In this document: piece after piece, positions 1 through 7,703 of the stretch
Numbering within the stretch: the stretch's first letter is position 1
Layout: every line of letters begins with the position of its first letter
Program-made: the position numbers and the translations under genes
Source: Listeria ivanovii subsp. londoniensis
GTDB taxonomy: Bacteria; Bacillota; Bacilli; Lactobacillales; Listeriaceae
Direction of reading: 5' to 3'
NCBI RefSeq assembly: GCF_000763495.1
Contig: NZ_CP009576.1
Location: forward strand, 2,428,001-2,492,000
DNA length: 64,000 nt
The notes under the pieces: model-generated
The model's input: the letters and a program-made list of their open reading frames with translations, nothing else
Told to the model about the DNA's origin: nothing
Databases searched by the model: none

Positions 1-746
1 TTTACAATGCCGGATGGCGTGTTTTCCTCATTGCAGCTCTATGTCTTAGTTTTGGCATTACTATCGTTTACTTTTTAGCCAAATTATTTGGGGTAGATAA
101 AAAACTAGCGATTTTAGTTGCCTGTGGAACTGGGATTTGTGGAGCAGCGGCAGTTGTAGCCATTTCTCCTCAAGTAAAAGCAGACAACAATCAAACGGCA
201 GTAGCTGCTACGATTATTGCTTTACTTGGAACTATTTTCACTGTTGTTTATACACTTATCTATCCTATTTTACCGCTTGGACCAGATGGGTATGGTATTT
301 TTGCAGGTGCGACACTTCATGAAATCGCCCATGTAATTGCTGCTGCTGATCCTGGCGGTGCTTCCGCAGTTGATATGGCCGTTATCGTTAAATTAACTCG
401 TGTAGCCTTACTTGTACCAGTTTGTTTCGTCGTTGCAAAAATGGTGAATGTCGGAACAAAAAACCGTTTTTCTTGGGCAGAACTTCCTGTGCCATGGTTT
501 ATTTTTGGTTTTTTAGCAACTAGTGCTATTAATAGTTTTGGAATCATTCCTTCATCTATAACAGACTTCCTTGTCGTTTGCGCTTATTTCCTAATTGCCA
601 TGTCAATGGGCGGACTTGGCTTGAATGTCCATTTACCTTCTTTTGGGAAAATGGGCGGGAAACCCTTTGCTGCCGCATTTATCGGTTCTATTTTACTTTC
701 TGCTTTTGGCTTAGGTTTAGTACTTTTGTTCCATTTAGCAGGTTAA
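1..746 (+). CDS. YeiH-family (UPF0324) membrane transporter, 3' part
   Basis: The gene enters from the left edge; the first whole codon in frame is at position 3 and the stop is at 744-746, so only the C-terminal ~247 residues are visible. The protein is almost entirely hydrophobic helices. Two signatures of the YeiH family are visible: a GTGICGAAA stretch near window residues 43-51 and a [10 protein letters not shown] stretch near 102-111. YeiH proteins are inner-membrane proteins proposed to export sulfate or related anions; the substrate is not proven. A downstream ATG at 375 is inside the conserved core and is not a separate start. Confidence 0.85.
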   Translation, partial: YNAGWRVFLIAALCLSFGITIVYFLAKLFGVDKKLAILVACGTGICGAAAVVAISPQVKADNNQTAVAATIIALLGTIFTVVYTLIYPILPLGPDGYGIFAGATLHEIAHVIAAADPGGASAVDMAVIVKLTRVALLVPVCFVVAKMVNVGTKNRFSWAELPVPWFIFGFLATSAINSFGIIPSSITDFLVVCAYFLIAMSMGGLGLNVHLPSFGKMGGKPFAAAFIGSILLSAFGLGLVLLFHLAG

Positions 747-801
747 GTTTCGCTCGTCACCTCAATTTATGATACAATAGCTAGCACGAGGTGACTATTT
801 C

Positions 802-1443
802 ATGAAAAAAGCAATTTGGACTTGCCGAGCTTTTTTAGTTGGTTATTTTCTTATTCTGTATTTTACAGCAGATACTTATACCTTTTTGATTTTAAATGTC
901 GGGCTTGCTTACATCCCTTTCGAAATAGCTGTGTTTCTTACAAAAAAACCTCGCGTTTGGTGGGTTTTCTGGCCATTAGCTATCGTTTGGTTAGTATTTT
1001 TCCCGAATTCCCCATACTTGTTAACTGATTTACTTCATTTACAGCGTTTAGAAATTTATGGTGCGGAAGGAATTTTATCAACTGCCCCTTGGTTATGGCG
1101 TCATTTCACTTATATTATCGTTGGTGTCTTTTTTGGATTATTTATTGGATTTTGGTCTTTTGCCAAGATGCTTGCAGAAATCAGAAGACGATTCAACTGG
1201 ACTAGCAAACTTAGTTATCAACTACTTTTAATAGGGTTAATTCTATTATCTAGTTATGCTATTTACATCGGTCGTTTTTCACGTTTACATTCTATCCACT
1301 TACTGACACAGCCAATTGAATCGTTACAAGTTATGTTTGGCGTTTTCCACTGGCCATTCTGGAACTTTGTATTCTATTTCTCGATTATCCAATATGTTAT
1401 TTACACGCTATTTAGTAAGTTTTCTAGCTCGCTAAAAAATTAA
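802..1443 (+). CDS. DUF1361 multi-spanning membrane protein
   Basis: 213 residues with about six hydrophobic segments. The stretch FPNSPYLLTDLLHL (around residues 72-85) is the conserved core of DUF1361, a family of unknown function in Firmicutes and cyanobacteria. A GAGGTG ribosome-binding site at 788-793 fixes the ATG. It follows the YeiH-like gene by about 55 bp on the same strand and ends at a bidirectional terminator, so the two may be cotranscribed. No function can be assigned. Confidence 0.75.
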   Translation: MKKAIWTCRAFLVGYFLILYFTADTYTFLILNVGLAYIPFEIAVFLTKKPRVWWVFWPLAIVWLVFFPNSPYLLTDLLHLQRLEIYGAEGILSTAPWLWRHFTYIIVGVFFGLFIGFWSFAKMLAEIRRRFNWTSKLSYQLLLIGLILLSSYAIYIGRFSRLHSIHLLTQPIESLQVMFGVFHWPFWNFVFYFSIIQYVIYTLFSKFSSSLKN

Positions 1444-1494
1444 AAACGTTTGTATTATAGGAAAATTTCTTTTCTTAAATACAAACGTTTTTTT
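1444..1494. terminator. Bidirectional terminator between convergent genes
   Basis: A 12-13 bp stem (AAACGTTTGTATT with AATACAAACGTTT) is flanked by A-rich and T-rich runs, and sits between the DUF1361 gene and the convergent MazG-like gene. It can serve both. Confidence 0.85.
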
Positions 1495-1810
1495 AATCGA
1501 TATGAAGTTTACTGCGCTCAGCTGAAAAACCTTGTGGATAGCGTCGTTTCAGTTTTTCAATATTTAGTTCTGCGACTGTTTCCATACTAATATCTGCCCA
1601 TTTTGCAATTTGTGATACATACCAAAGTACATCACCGAGTTCTTTGGTTAGGGCTTCTTTGTTTAAATCATGTCCATGAAAAGCATATTTCTTAATCAAA
1701 TCGGCAACTTCACCGGCCTCACCAGTAATTCCAAGTCCGTAGTTTGTCAGTGCCTGTTCGTGTGTTGCTGCAGTCCTGTTTGCTAAAATTTGATACTCTT
1801 TAAAATCCAT
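1493..1810 (-). CDS. MazG-like nucleotide pyrophosphohydrolase
   Basis: 105 residues. The GEAGEVADLIKK helix followed by KELGDVLWYVSQIA is the EExxE...ExxD metal-binding signature of all-alpha NTP pyrophosphohydrolases (MazG superfamily), which hydrolyse (d)NTPs to NMP and PPi. A strong AAGGAGG site lies just ahead of the ATG. It is a single-domain protein, much shorter than two-domain E. coli MazG. A second MazG-type gene lies at 2238-2534. The substrate is unknown; a house-cleaning role on non-canonical nucleotides is inferred from the family. Confidence 0.8.
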   Translation of the reverse strand: MDFKEYQILANRTAATHEQALTNYGLGITGEAGEVADLIKKYAFHGHDLNKEALTKELGDVLWYVSQIAKWADISMETVAELNIEKLKRRYPQGFSAERSKLHID

Positions 1811-2008
1811 ATGTTTTCCTCCTTGCTTCTCTTCCTTTCTTACTATAACAGATAAATTTTTTTGTTTGCAGTCTTGACTATTTCCTATTTATGCGAACCT
1901 ATGCTCTATCAGTAGCTTTCATCTTTAAAATTTTTTTATCTTTTAAACCTTATTTTTTTGCACTAATTCCTTTATAATAGAGATAAGATTTCTGAAAGGA
2001 GTTTATAT

Positions 2009-2185
2009 ATGAAATTAGCTGGCTTAGTAATTTTTCTTATTGGTTTGATTGGTTTTGGTTTTTCCTTCAGCATAACTGGACTTATCGGCTTTGGTGTATG
2101 TATTATTTCCCTTATTTTAGTAATCGCAGGGATTTTTGCCATGATTCGCTCTAAAAAGCGCCGTAAACGTTCTTATTCTTATTAA
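2009..2185 (+). CDS. Small membrane protein (58 aa), unknown
   Basis: ATG at 2009 is preceded by GAAAGGAG and the ORF ends with TAA at 2183-2185, just before a terminator. The product is 58 residues: two hydrophobic helices (about 4-24 and 26-45) separated by a glycine-containing turn, then a strongly basic tail (SKKRRKRSYSY), predicting a two-span membrane protein with a cytosolic positive C-terminus. I recognise no family. Confidence 0.65.
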   Translation: MKLAGLVIFLIGLIGFGFSFSITGLIGFGVCIISLILVIAGIFAMIRSKKRRKRSYSY

Positions 2186-2190
2186 ATAAA

Positions 2191-2226
2191 CAGCTACTTT
2201 ATCTAATCGGTAAAGTAGCTTTATTT
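2191..2226. terminator. Bidirectional terminator
   Basis: AGCTACTTTA and TAAAGTAGCT form a 10-bp stem with a 9-nt loop, followed by TTTATTTT on the plus strand and with A-rich sequence upstream that serves the minus-strand MazG-like gene. Confidence 0.8.
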
Positions 2227-2237
2227 TGCAGTTCATT

Positions 2238-2534
2238 TCACTTCGACCATGTTCTCATCCGATTTTCTGCTAATTTCAATCGGATAACTTCTTCGGCATC
2301 TGCACCTAAACTCTCAACAATTTGCAAAGCATAAATCATTACATCTGCTACTTCTTTTAGCATTTCTTCTCGATTTTCTTTCACAGCATCTTCATCAGTT
2401 TTCCACTGAAAGCATTCTAATAATTCTGCTGCTTCCAATGATAATGATAGCGCTAGGTCTTTTGGATAGTTATATTGATCTAACCAGTCACGTTCTTTTA
2501 GGAAAGTAGTAATTTCATTTTGTAATTTCTTCAA
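2238..2534 (-). CDS. MazG-like / dCTPase-type nucleotide pyrophosphohydrolase
   Basis: 98 residues from a TTG start at 2534. That start was chosen because AAAAGGAGC lies 8 nt ahead of it, whereas the upstream in-frame ATG at 2579 has no site and adds 15 residues unlike the family. SLEAAELLECFQW plus KEVADVMIYALQI gives the EExxE / ExxD metal signature of the RS21-C6/MazG-like subgroup, which favours dCTP and modified pyrimidine nucleotides. Its place next to the ribonucleotide reductase operon fits nucleotide-pool control, but it is separated from that operon by a terminator. Confidence 0.75.
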   Translation of the reverse strand: MKKLQNEITTFLKERDWLDQYNYPKDLALSLSLEAAELLECFQWKTDEDAVKENREEMLKEVADVMIYALQIVESLGADAEEVIRLKLAENRMRTWSK

Positions 2535-2585
2535 AATTTCAGCTCCTTTTGTAAAATGGCATTGTGAACAAACGCGCAAATAAGC

Positions 2586-2632
2586 ATAAAAATAAGCAAC
2601 AAGCCCTTTAGAAAGAACCTGTTACTTATTCG
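2586..2632 (-). terminator. Terminator of the nrd operon
   Basis: On the minus strand AATAAGTAACA pairs with TGTTGCTTATT around an 18-nt loop, followed by a T-rich run, a few bases after the thioredoxin stop codon. Confidence 0.6.
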
Positions 2633-2633
2633 A

Positions 2634-2960
2634 TTATGCGTTTAATGAAATAGCCTCTTCAATTTTATTGGGAGGAATAAAGCCATTTAAACGGTGGATT
2701 TCTTCGCCACCTTTGTATAATACAAGCGTAGGTGTTTGTTGTACATCCCGATCAAAAAAGAAGTTTTCACCCATTTCTTCTAATTTTACTTTTAATACTT
2801 TTACTTTCTTTGCGATTTCTGAGTTTTTGAATTCAGCAAATGAAAGATCAAGCATTTTGCAATTAGGACAGTTGTCTTTCCAGTAGTCCACGTATACTAA
2901 TTCATCCCCACTAATATGAGCTGCAAACTCTTCTGGTGATTTGATTTCAATACTTGTCAT
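2634..2960 (-). CDS. Thioredoxin-like protein of the nrd operon
   Basis: 108 residues. The start at 2960 follows AAGGAG; longer in-frame extensions only read through the flavodoxin gene. DYWKDNCPNCKML carries the CxxC redox pair (CPNC) of a thioredoxin fold, and QQTPTLVLYKGG gives the cis-proline loop. The ATG overlaps the TGA of the flavodoxin gene by 4 bp (ATGA), so the two are translationally coupled. As last gene of the nrd operon it is probably the electron donor that re-reduces the alpha-subunit cysteines; this role is inferred from context. Confidence 0.85.
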   Translation of the reverse strand: MTSIEIKSPEEFAAHISGDELVYVDYWKDNCPNCKMLDLSFAEFKNSEIAKKVKVLKVKLEEMGENFFFDRDVQQTPTLVLYKGGEEIHRLNGFIPPNKIEEAISLNA

Positions 2961-3394
2961 TTCATTCCACTCCTTAGTGTTAAAATTTCTTTGACCCATC
3001 GATGGATAGCCAATCTGTCTTGTTCTGTATGTGGCATCTGTTCTACTTTTAAAGTAGGGTAGCTTGTTCCAAAATAAGCTGCCATTCGGTCGACAGCACC
3101 ACAATAAAATTCCATACCCCATTGTGTTTCTCCAGTCCCAAAAATGGCTACATTCTTGGGTTTAACGGCAAGTTCCGCGATAAAATCTTTCATATCTGGC
3201 GGTGTTCTTCCGTAATCGACTGTCCACGCCCCTAACATGTACAAGTCAAAATCCTCATCAAGCGGATACTCAGCCATCGGGGATACGCGGAAGGACACAA
3301 CATCATGCCCCTCGCTCACTAAAATCCCTTCAATTTCATCGGCTACCATTTTCGTATTACCACTTAAAGAATCATAGGCTAACAAAATCCTCAT
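2957..3394 (-). CDS. Flavodoxin of the nrd operon (probable NrdI role)
   Basis: 145 residues. DSLSGNTKMVA near the N-terminus is the FMN-phosphate loop, and WTVDYGRTPPDM and GTGETQWGMEFYCGA form the isoalloxazine-side loops. It overlaps nrdF by 4 bp upstream and the thioredoxin gene by 4 bp downstream. In class Ib reductases the flavodoxin-like NrdI supplies oxidant to build the dimanganese-tyrosyl radical in NrdF. Position makes that role likely here, although the sequence looks like a general flavodoxin. Confidence 0.8.
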   Translation of the reverse strand: MRILLAYDSLSGNTKMVADEIEGILVSEGHDVVSFRVSPMAEYPLDEDFDLYMLGAWTVDYGRTPPDMKDFIAELAVKPKNVAIFGTGETQWGMEFYCGAVDRMAAYFGTSYPTLKVEQMPHTEQDRLAIHRWVKEILTLRSGMK

Positions 3395-4440
3395 AAATCG
3401 TCGAATCCGTTATCCATATTCGTTTTTTTGTAACTTGAATTGCGCATTTCGAAAAAGTCGGTTTTGGTTTCTGTAAAATTATCTGCATAAGCTTTAATCC
3501 ACGTCATCGTATTTTCGCTATGCCCTGGATAAAGTTCTGGAATACCAAGCATTCCTAACATTTTGTTGGCACGGTATTTCACGTAGTCAACCATTTCTTC
3601 CACATCAATACCTTCAATACCTTGCATGACTTCTTCTGACCATTCTGTTTCTAATTCTACTGCATGGCGGAAAGCTTCGTGTGTATATTCCACTAGTTCA
3701 TCTGTTTGTAATTCTGGGTTTTCACCAAGGATTGCCCGAATAACTTCGGAGATAAACTTAGAATGTGCTAATTCATCACGATTAATAAAGCTAATAATTT
3801 TCCCTGTTCCAGTCATTTTATTTTGCCGAACAAGATTGTAGAAGTAAGCAAAACCACTATAGAAATTAATTCCTTCTAAAATAGATGACTGAATTAATGC
3901 TTTTACTAGTGTTTCCCCTGTTTTATTATTCATGAACTCATCGTACGCTTCCATGATCGGCTCGTTCCGCTTAATGATTGTTGGGTGCGTTCTTGCTAGT
4001 TCAAATACACGATTTTGCTCTTGCAGATTAGTGATAGAAGCAAGTACATAAGAATAACTTTCATTATGAATGACTTCTTGTTGTGCAATAATCGCTGCAT
4101 TCGCATGAACAGCTGGATCAGTAATGTACTCAGCAATATTATAAATAAAACGAGTTTGCGGAGAATCAAGTGTCGCCAGTAAGCCAATAATCGCATCGAA
4201 GGCATATTTTTCTTGTTCTGAAAGTGCTGGATATTGTTTCGCATCACTCTTCATATCTACTTCATCTGGAATCCAGTAGTTAGTAGAAAGTTCTTTATAA
4301 GCTCGGTAGAAAGATGGATACGGGATATCATTCCAATTGAGGATACCGCTAGTTTCTCCGTTTATAATTGAAGTAGAACGATTTGGAAATAAAGGTTCTA
4401 ATATTTTAATCCGTGTTAGTTGTTCTTTTTGGTCAGCCAT
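3391..4440 (-). CDS. nrdF: Ribonucleoside-diphosphate reductase beta subunit
   Basis: 349 residues, the usual size of the R2 subunit. Metal-site motifs are seen in order: the D of FDAIIGLLATLDS, the E and H of QQEVIHNESY, and the ExxH of NRDELAHSKF. The C-terminal tail (NMDNGFDDL) would dock to the alpha subunit. R2 makes the tyrosyl radical needed for reduction of ribonucleotides to deoxyribonucleotides. The gene lies 48 bp after the alpha gene and overlaps the flavodoxin gene. Whether it is loaded with Mn or Fe is not visible. Confidence 0.93.
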   Translation of the reverse strand: MADQKEQLTRIKILEPLFPNRSTSIINGETSGILNWNDIPYPSFYRAYKELSTNYWIPDEVDMKSDAKQYPALSEQEKYAFDAIIGLLATLDSPQTRFIYNIAEYITDPAVHANAAIIAQQEVIHNESYSYVLASITNLQEQNRVFELARTHPTIIKRNEPIMEAYDEFMNNKTGETLVKALIQSSILEGINFYSGFAYFYNLVRQNKMTGTGKIISFINRDELAHSKFISEVIRAILGENPELQTDELVEYTHEAFRHAVELETEWSEEVMQGIEGIDVEEMVDYVKYRANKMLGMLGIPELYPGHSENTMTWIKAYADNFTETKTDFFEMRNSSYKKTNMDNGFDDL

Positions 4441-4488
4441 CGAGGCAAGCCCTCCCTTTTGTTTTGATTGATAGTTTTTAGAGATTTA

Positions 4489-6780
4489 TCAACTTGAACA
4501 CCATTCGCACTCTTCTACATCGATATCATTAGAACGAACATAGTACGTAGTTTTTAATCCTTCGTTCCATGCAGTCATGTGAAGTTCAAGTAATTTACTT
4601 GCTTTGATACCACTTGGCACATAGAAGTTAAAACTAAGTGATTGATCGACGTGACGTTGACGACGCCCGTTTTGACGAACACTGGCGAATTGGTCCACTT
4701 TGTATGCACCTTTTTCGTAGTATGGGTAGGTACTTAGATTCAAGCCTGGTGCAATAACAGGACGACGATAATCTTTTTTCTCTTCATAATAAAAGGCACT
4801 GTAAATTGGGTCAATCGATGCAGTAGAACCAGCGATTTGCGCAGTACTCATATTCGGCGCTACAGCAACAAGGTACGCATTACGCAGGCCTTTTTCAGCT
4901 ACTTCTTTTGCAAGCTCTTGCCATTCAGGTGAATTGTAGTTACGACGAGCAAAGTATTCTCCTGTATTCCAATCGCTTCCTTTGAATACTTTATAAGCAC
5001 CTTTTTCTTGTGCTAATTTTGTGCTAGCGGTAATTGCTAGGTAGTTGATTTGTTCATATAATTCATCGGCATATTTTTCCGCTTCTTCAGAGTCCCACGC
5101 GATGTTTTTAAGTGCTAACAGATGATGCCATCCAAAAGTTCCAAGCCCAATGGAGCGGTATTTTTGATTGGTAATCGTCGCTTGTGGTACTGGTAGTTCA
5201 TTTAAGTCAATCACATTATCTAACATCCGAACTTCTACTTCGATTAAACGTTCTAGTGTTCCTTCTTCTGCAACAACAGCACGACCTAAGTTAACAGAAG
5301 ATAGATTACATACAACGAAATCGCCAGCTTGTTTCGTAATAACAATTTGATCCCCAGAAATAATTTCTTGGATCATTTTTGTTGGACTCATGTTTTGCAT
5401 GATTTCCGTACATAAGTTACTAGAATATACCATTCCTTCATGTTTGTTCGGATTCATCCGGTTTACTTCATCACGATAGAACATGAATGGGTTTCCTGTT
5501 TCTAGTTGGCTCATCATCACACGTTTCATGATATCAATTGCTTTAACAATTTTTTTGCTGATTGTTTCGTCAGCTACTAGTTCGTCATATTTTTCGCGGA
5601 AAGTCCCTTCTCCTTTTGATTCATCGTAGAAGTCTTGTAAGTACCAACCTTTTTTCGCTTTTACTTCATGTGGATCGAATAAATACCATTCGCCACGACG
5701 TTCGACTGCTTCCATGAAAATATCTGGAATACAAACTGCAGTAAATACATCATGTGCGCGTAAACGTTGATCTCCGTTATTCAAACGTAAATCTAAGAAT
5801 GACTCGATATCTTTATGGAATACGTCTAGATATACAGCAATCGCACCTTTTCGTTGACCTAATTGATCGACACTAACTGCGGTATTATTTAATTGTTTAA
5901 TCCAAGGAATGACACCACCGCTTGCACCTTTTACCCCGCGGATAGCAGCTCCAGTTGAACGAACGTAACCGAGATATGCGCCAACCCCACCGCCGTGCTT
6001 AGAAACTCTAGCAACGTCTGTGTTGCTGTCATAAATACCTTGCAAGCTATCATCTACTGTATCAATGAAACAACTAGATAATTGTCCACCAACTTTTCCT
6101 GCATTTGCAAGTGTTGGTGTAGCCACTGTCATATAAAGATTGCTTAAAGCCCAGTATGCTTCTCCAACTAAGTTCATCCGTTTTTCTTTTGGTTCGTTTT
6201 GCATTAAGTAAAGGGCAATCGTTAACCAACGTTCTTGTGGCAATTCATATACATTGCGTTCAGAATCAGTCGCTAAATAACGAGTAGCTAACAAATATAA
6301 ACCATTATAAGTAAATAACTTATCTTTTTCAGGATCAATTAATTTTCCGGCTTCAATTAGTTCCTCTTTAGAATAATTTTTTAAGATGTTTCCGGAATAA
6401 ATACCACGTTCGCCTAGGCTTTCTTGAAGTCCCACATAAGAACCATACTTGTCATCATCATTGTAAAAGCGGTTTTTACTTGCTTTTTTATATAATTTAT
6501 TTAAATAAAGGCGTGCTGCAAAATGTTCCCATTCAGGGATATGAATGTCCGTACGTGCTTCAGCTTCCCGAATCAAGTAATCTACTAATTCATCTGCTGG
6601 ATAATCTTCCTTTTTCTCTACAAAATTAAAAACCTTACGTTTGTAATCTTCTAAGTCGAGTTTTGGAAATTCTTCATGGATTTTCTCTAAATACCCGTCC
6701 AATCGACTCTTATCAAAAGGTAACTTTCTGTTTCCCCCGTCTTTTACTATGTAAGTTGTCATTTGCAATCCCCATTTCAT
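4489..6780 (-). CDS. nrdE: Ribonucleoside-diphosphate reductase alpha subunit
   Basis: 763 residues. An ATP-cone-like domain (about 7-95) precedes the 10-stranded barrel. The redox cysteines are in GGQLSSCFID and VVCNLSSVN, the thiyl-radical cysteine in SNLCTEIM, and a CEWCSS tail carries the pair that swaps electrons with thioredoxin. It catalyses NDP to dNDP with NrdF. The ATG at 6780 has GAGG 8 nt upstream; a second in-frame ATG at 6762, preceded by GGGG, is equally possible. The N-terminal ATP cone suggests overall activity control by ATP/dATP, which many class Ib alpha subunits lack; nrdA could be used as name. Confidence 0.92.
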   Translation of the reverse strand: MKWGLQMTTYIVKDGGNRKLPFDKSRLDGYLEKIHEEFPKLDLEDYKRKVFNFVEKKEDYPADELVDYLIREAEARTDIHIPEWEHFAARLYLNKLYKKASKNRFYNDDDKYGSYVGLQESLGERGIYSGNILKNYSKEELIEAGKLIDPEKDKLFTYNGLYLLATRYLATDSERNVYELPQERWLTIALYLMQNEPKEKRMNLVGEAYWALSNLYMTVATPTLANAGKVGGQLSSCFIDTVDDSLQGIYDSNTDVARVSKHGGGVGAYLGYVRSTGAAIRGVKGASGGVIPWIKQLNNTAVSVDQLGQRKGAIAVYLDVFHKDIESFLDLRLNNGDQRLRAHDVFTAVCIPDIFMEAVERRGEWYLFDPHEVKAKKGWYLQDFYDESKGEGTFREKYDELVADETISKKIVKAIDIMKRVMMSQLETGNPFMFYRDEVNRMNPNKHEGMVYSSNLCTEIMQNMSPTKMIQEIISGDQIVITKQAGDFVVCNLSSVNLGRAVVAEEGTLERLIEVEVRMLDNVIDLNELPVPQATITNQKYRSIGLGTFGWHHLLALKNIAWDSEEAEKYADELYEQINYLAITASTKLAQEKGAYKVFKGSDWNTGEYFARRNYNSPEWQELAKEVAEKGLRNAYLVAVAPNMSTAQIAGSTASIDPIYSAFYYEEKKDYRRPVIAPGLNLSTYPYYEKGAYKVDQFASVRQNGRRQRHVDQSLSFNFYVPSGIKASKLLELHMTAWNEGLKTTYYVRSNDIDVEECEWCSS

Positions 6781-6861
6781 CCTTTTTTCCTCGTTGTAAA
6801 AATATCTGATTCATTTGTGCGCTTTTACTCGTCAAGTGAATAATTATGTCCATCCATGGAG

Positions 6862-6908
6862 CAAAAAAATTAACTTTTAAAGGAGCAAATTCCCCTCGAT
6901 AAAAGTTA
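6862..6908 (-). terminator. Terminator-like hairpin inside the nrd leader
   Basis: On the minus strand TTAACTTTTA and TAAAAGTTAA form a perfect 10-bp stem around a 20-nt loop that can pair further (AGG/CCT), followed at once by seven T residues. It lies between the nrd promoter (6947-6975) and the nrdE start (6780), so it would end transcription about 75 nt into the leader. Confidence 0.65.
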
Positions 6909-6937
6909 AAAGGCGATGAAGCAATATTTCGCTTTCG

Positions 6938-6985
6938 ATACTATATATAGTATAACTTTTTCATTGTGAATGCAAGATATAGTGC
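6938..6985. promoter_or_regulatory. Tandem NrdR boxes over the nrd promoter
   Basis: Box 1 at 6938-6953 (ATACTATATATAGTAT) is a perfect palindrome with the NrdR core CTATATATAG. Box 2 at 6970-6985 (ATGCAAGATATAGTGC) matches the ACACWATATATWGTGT consensus at 11 of 16 positions. Their starts are 32 bp apart, about three helical turns, the spacing known for NrdR. Box 1 covers the -10 and box 2 the -35, so repression at high ATP/dATP is expected. Confidence 0.85.
6947..6975 (-). promoter_or_regulatory. nrd operon promoter
   Basis: TTGCAT (6970-6975) and TACTAT (6947-6952) are separated by 17 bp on the minus strand. Both hexamers are covered by NrdR boxes, which supports the assignment. Confidence 0.7.
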
Positions 6986-7308
6986 TTTCTCTTTTCAATC
7001 GAAATCTTCAAAACTACGATAAAGACAGGGTTTTTAGCTTATAAAAAATTTTTCGAAGTTGTTATATGTGCTCTTTTACACAAATTATACTAGCTAATAC
7101 CACTACTTATTGTGTCTATTTCCACCCTTTTTATCTACATTTAGTAACCCGAAAACCTAATTTTCCGTCTTCACAAACTCCTTTCATTCATTCTGACAAA
7201 ATTGTAAGGTTCTAGTGTGATTTTGTTAGTTAACAAACAGGATAAATGGCTCTTTTCATTGTAAACTTAATGTAATAAATCAAAACCATTTGGAAAGGAT
7301 GAAGAAGA

Positions 7309-7650
7309 ATGTTTACGAAAAAAAGAGTATTAATAATGTTAGCCACAGTTCTTCTCGCTGTCTGTGCTATTTGGGAGTATGCGATGCCAACTGATGCAGC
7401 AGTTAAATCCTATTACCTTAAAGTAGAAGAAGCTGGAAAACCTGTACAAAAAAATCAATTTAAAGGTTATGAATACGTATCAAAAGTTTACGATGATAAA
7501 GGAAAACAAAAAACGTTGACTTTCTATTCCGAAAAAAAATTAACTCAAGATGATCAATTTAAAGTATTAATTGGTGAAAATAAAATGGTCGTTAATTATA
7601 AAAAAATCAAAAATGTTCCTGACAAAATTAAATACCTAGCTGAACAATAA
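7309..7650 (+). CDS. YxeA-family (DUF1093) secreted protein
   Basis: 113 residues. The N-terminus KKRVLIMLATVLLAVCAIWEY is a signal peptide or anchor, followed by a small domain with the YxeA pattern (YYLKVEEAGK..., YEYVSKVYDDKGKQKTLTFYSEKKL). AAAGGATGAAG precedes the ATG. YxeA-like proteins are small exported beta-rich proteins of unknown function. It stands alone between the nrd operon and a convergent hydrolase gene. Confidence 0.75.
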   Translation: MFTKKRVLIMLATVLLAVCAIWEYAMPTDAAVKSYYLKVEEAGKPVQKNQFKGYEYVSKVYDDKGKQKTLTFYSEKKLTQDDQFKVLIGENKMVVNYKKIKNVPDKIKYLAEQ

Positions 7651-7702
7651 AAAACGCCTTGCACGCACTCTTTGAAAAAGGGTCATGCAAAGCGTTTTTT
7701 AA
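7651..7702. terminator. Bidirectional terminator
   Basis: AAAACGCCTTGCACG... pairs with ...CATGCAAAGCGTTTT with T-runs on both strands; it lies between two convergent genes. Confidence 0.85.
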
Positions 7703-7703
7703 T

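Larger units (their letters stand above)
6781..7308. other. Intergenic region nrdE / yxeA-like
   Basis: A 528-bp gap between divergent genes. It holds the nrd leader with its internal terminator, the nrd promoter and the NrdR boxes. The rest, from about 6990 to 7300, is AT-rich; I see no ORF with a ribosome-binding site and no convincing promoter for the rightward gene. Confidence 0.6.

Noticed and set aside
2961-3122. N-terminal extension of the thioredoxin gene
   Set aside because: It only reads through the flavodoxin gene in another frame; the ATG at 2960 with AAGGAG is the true start.
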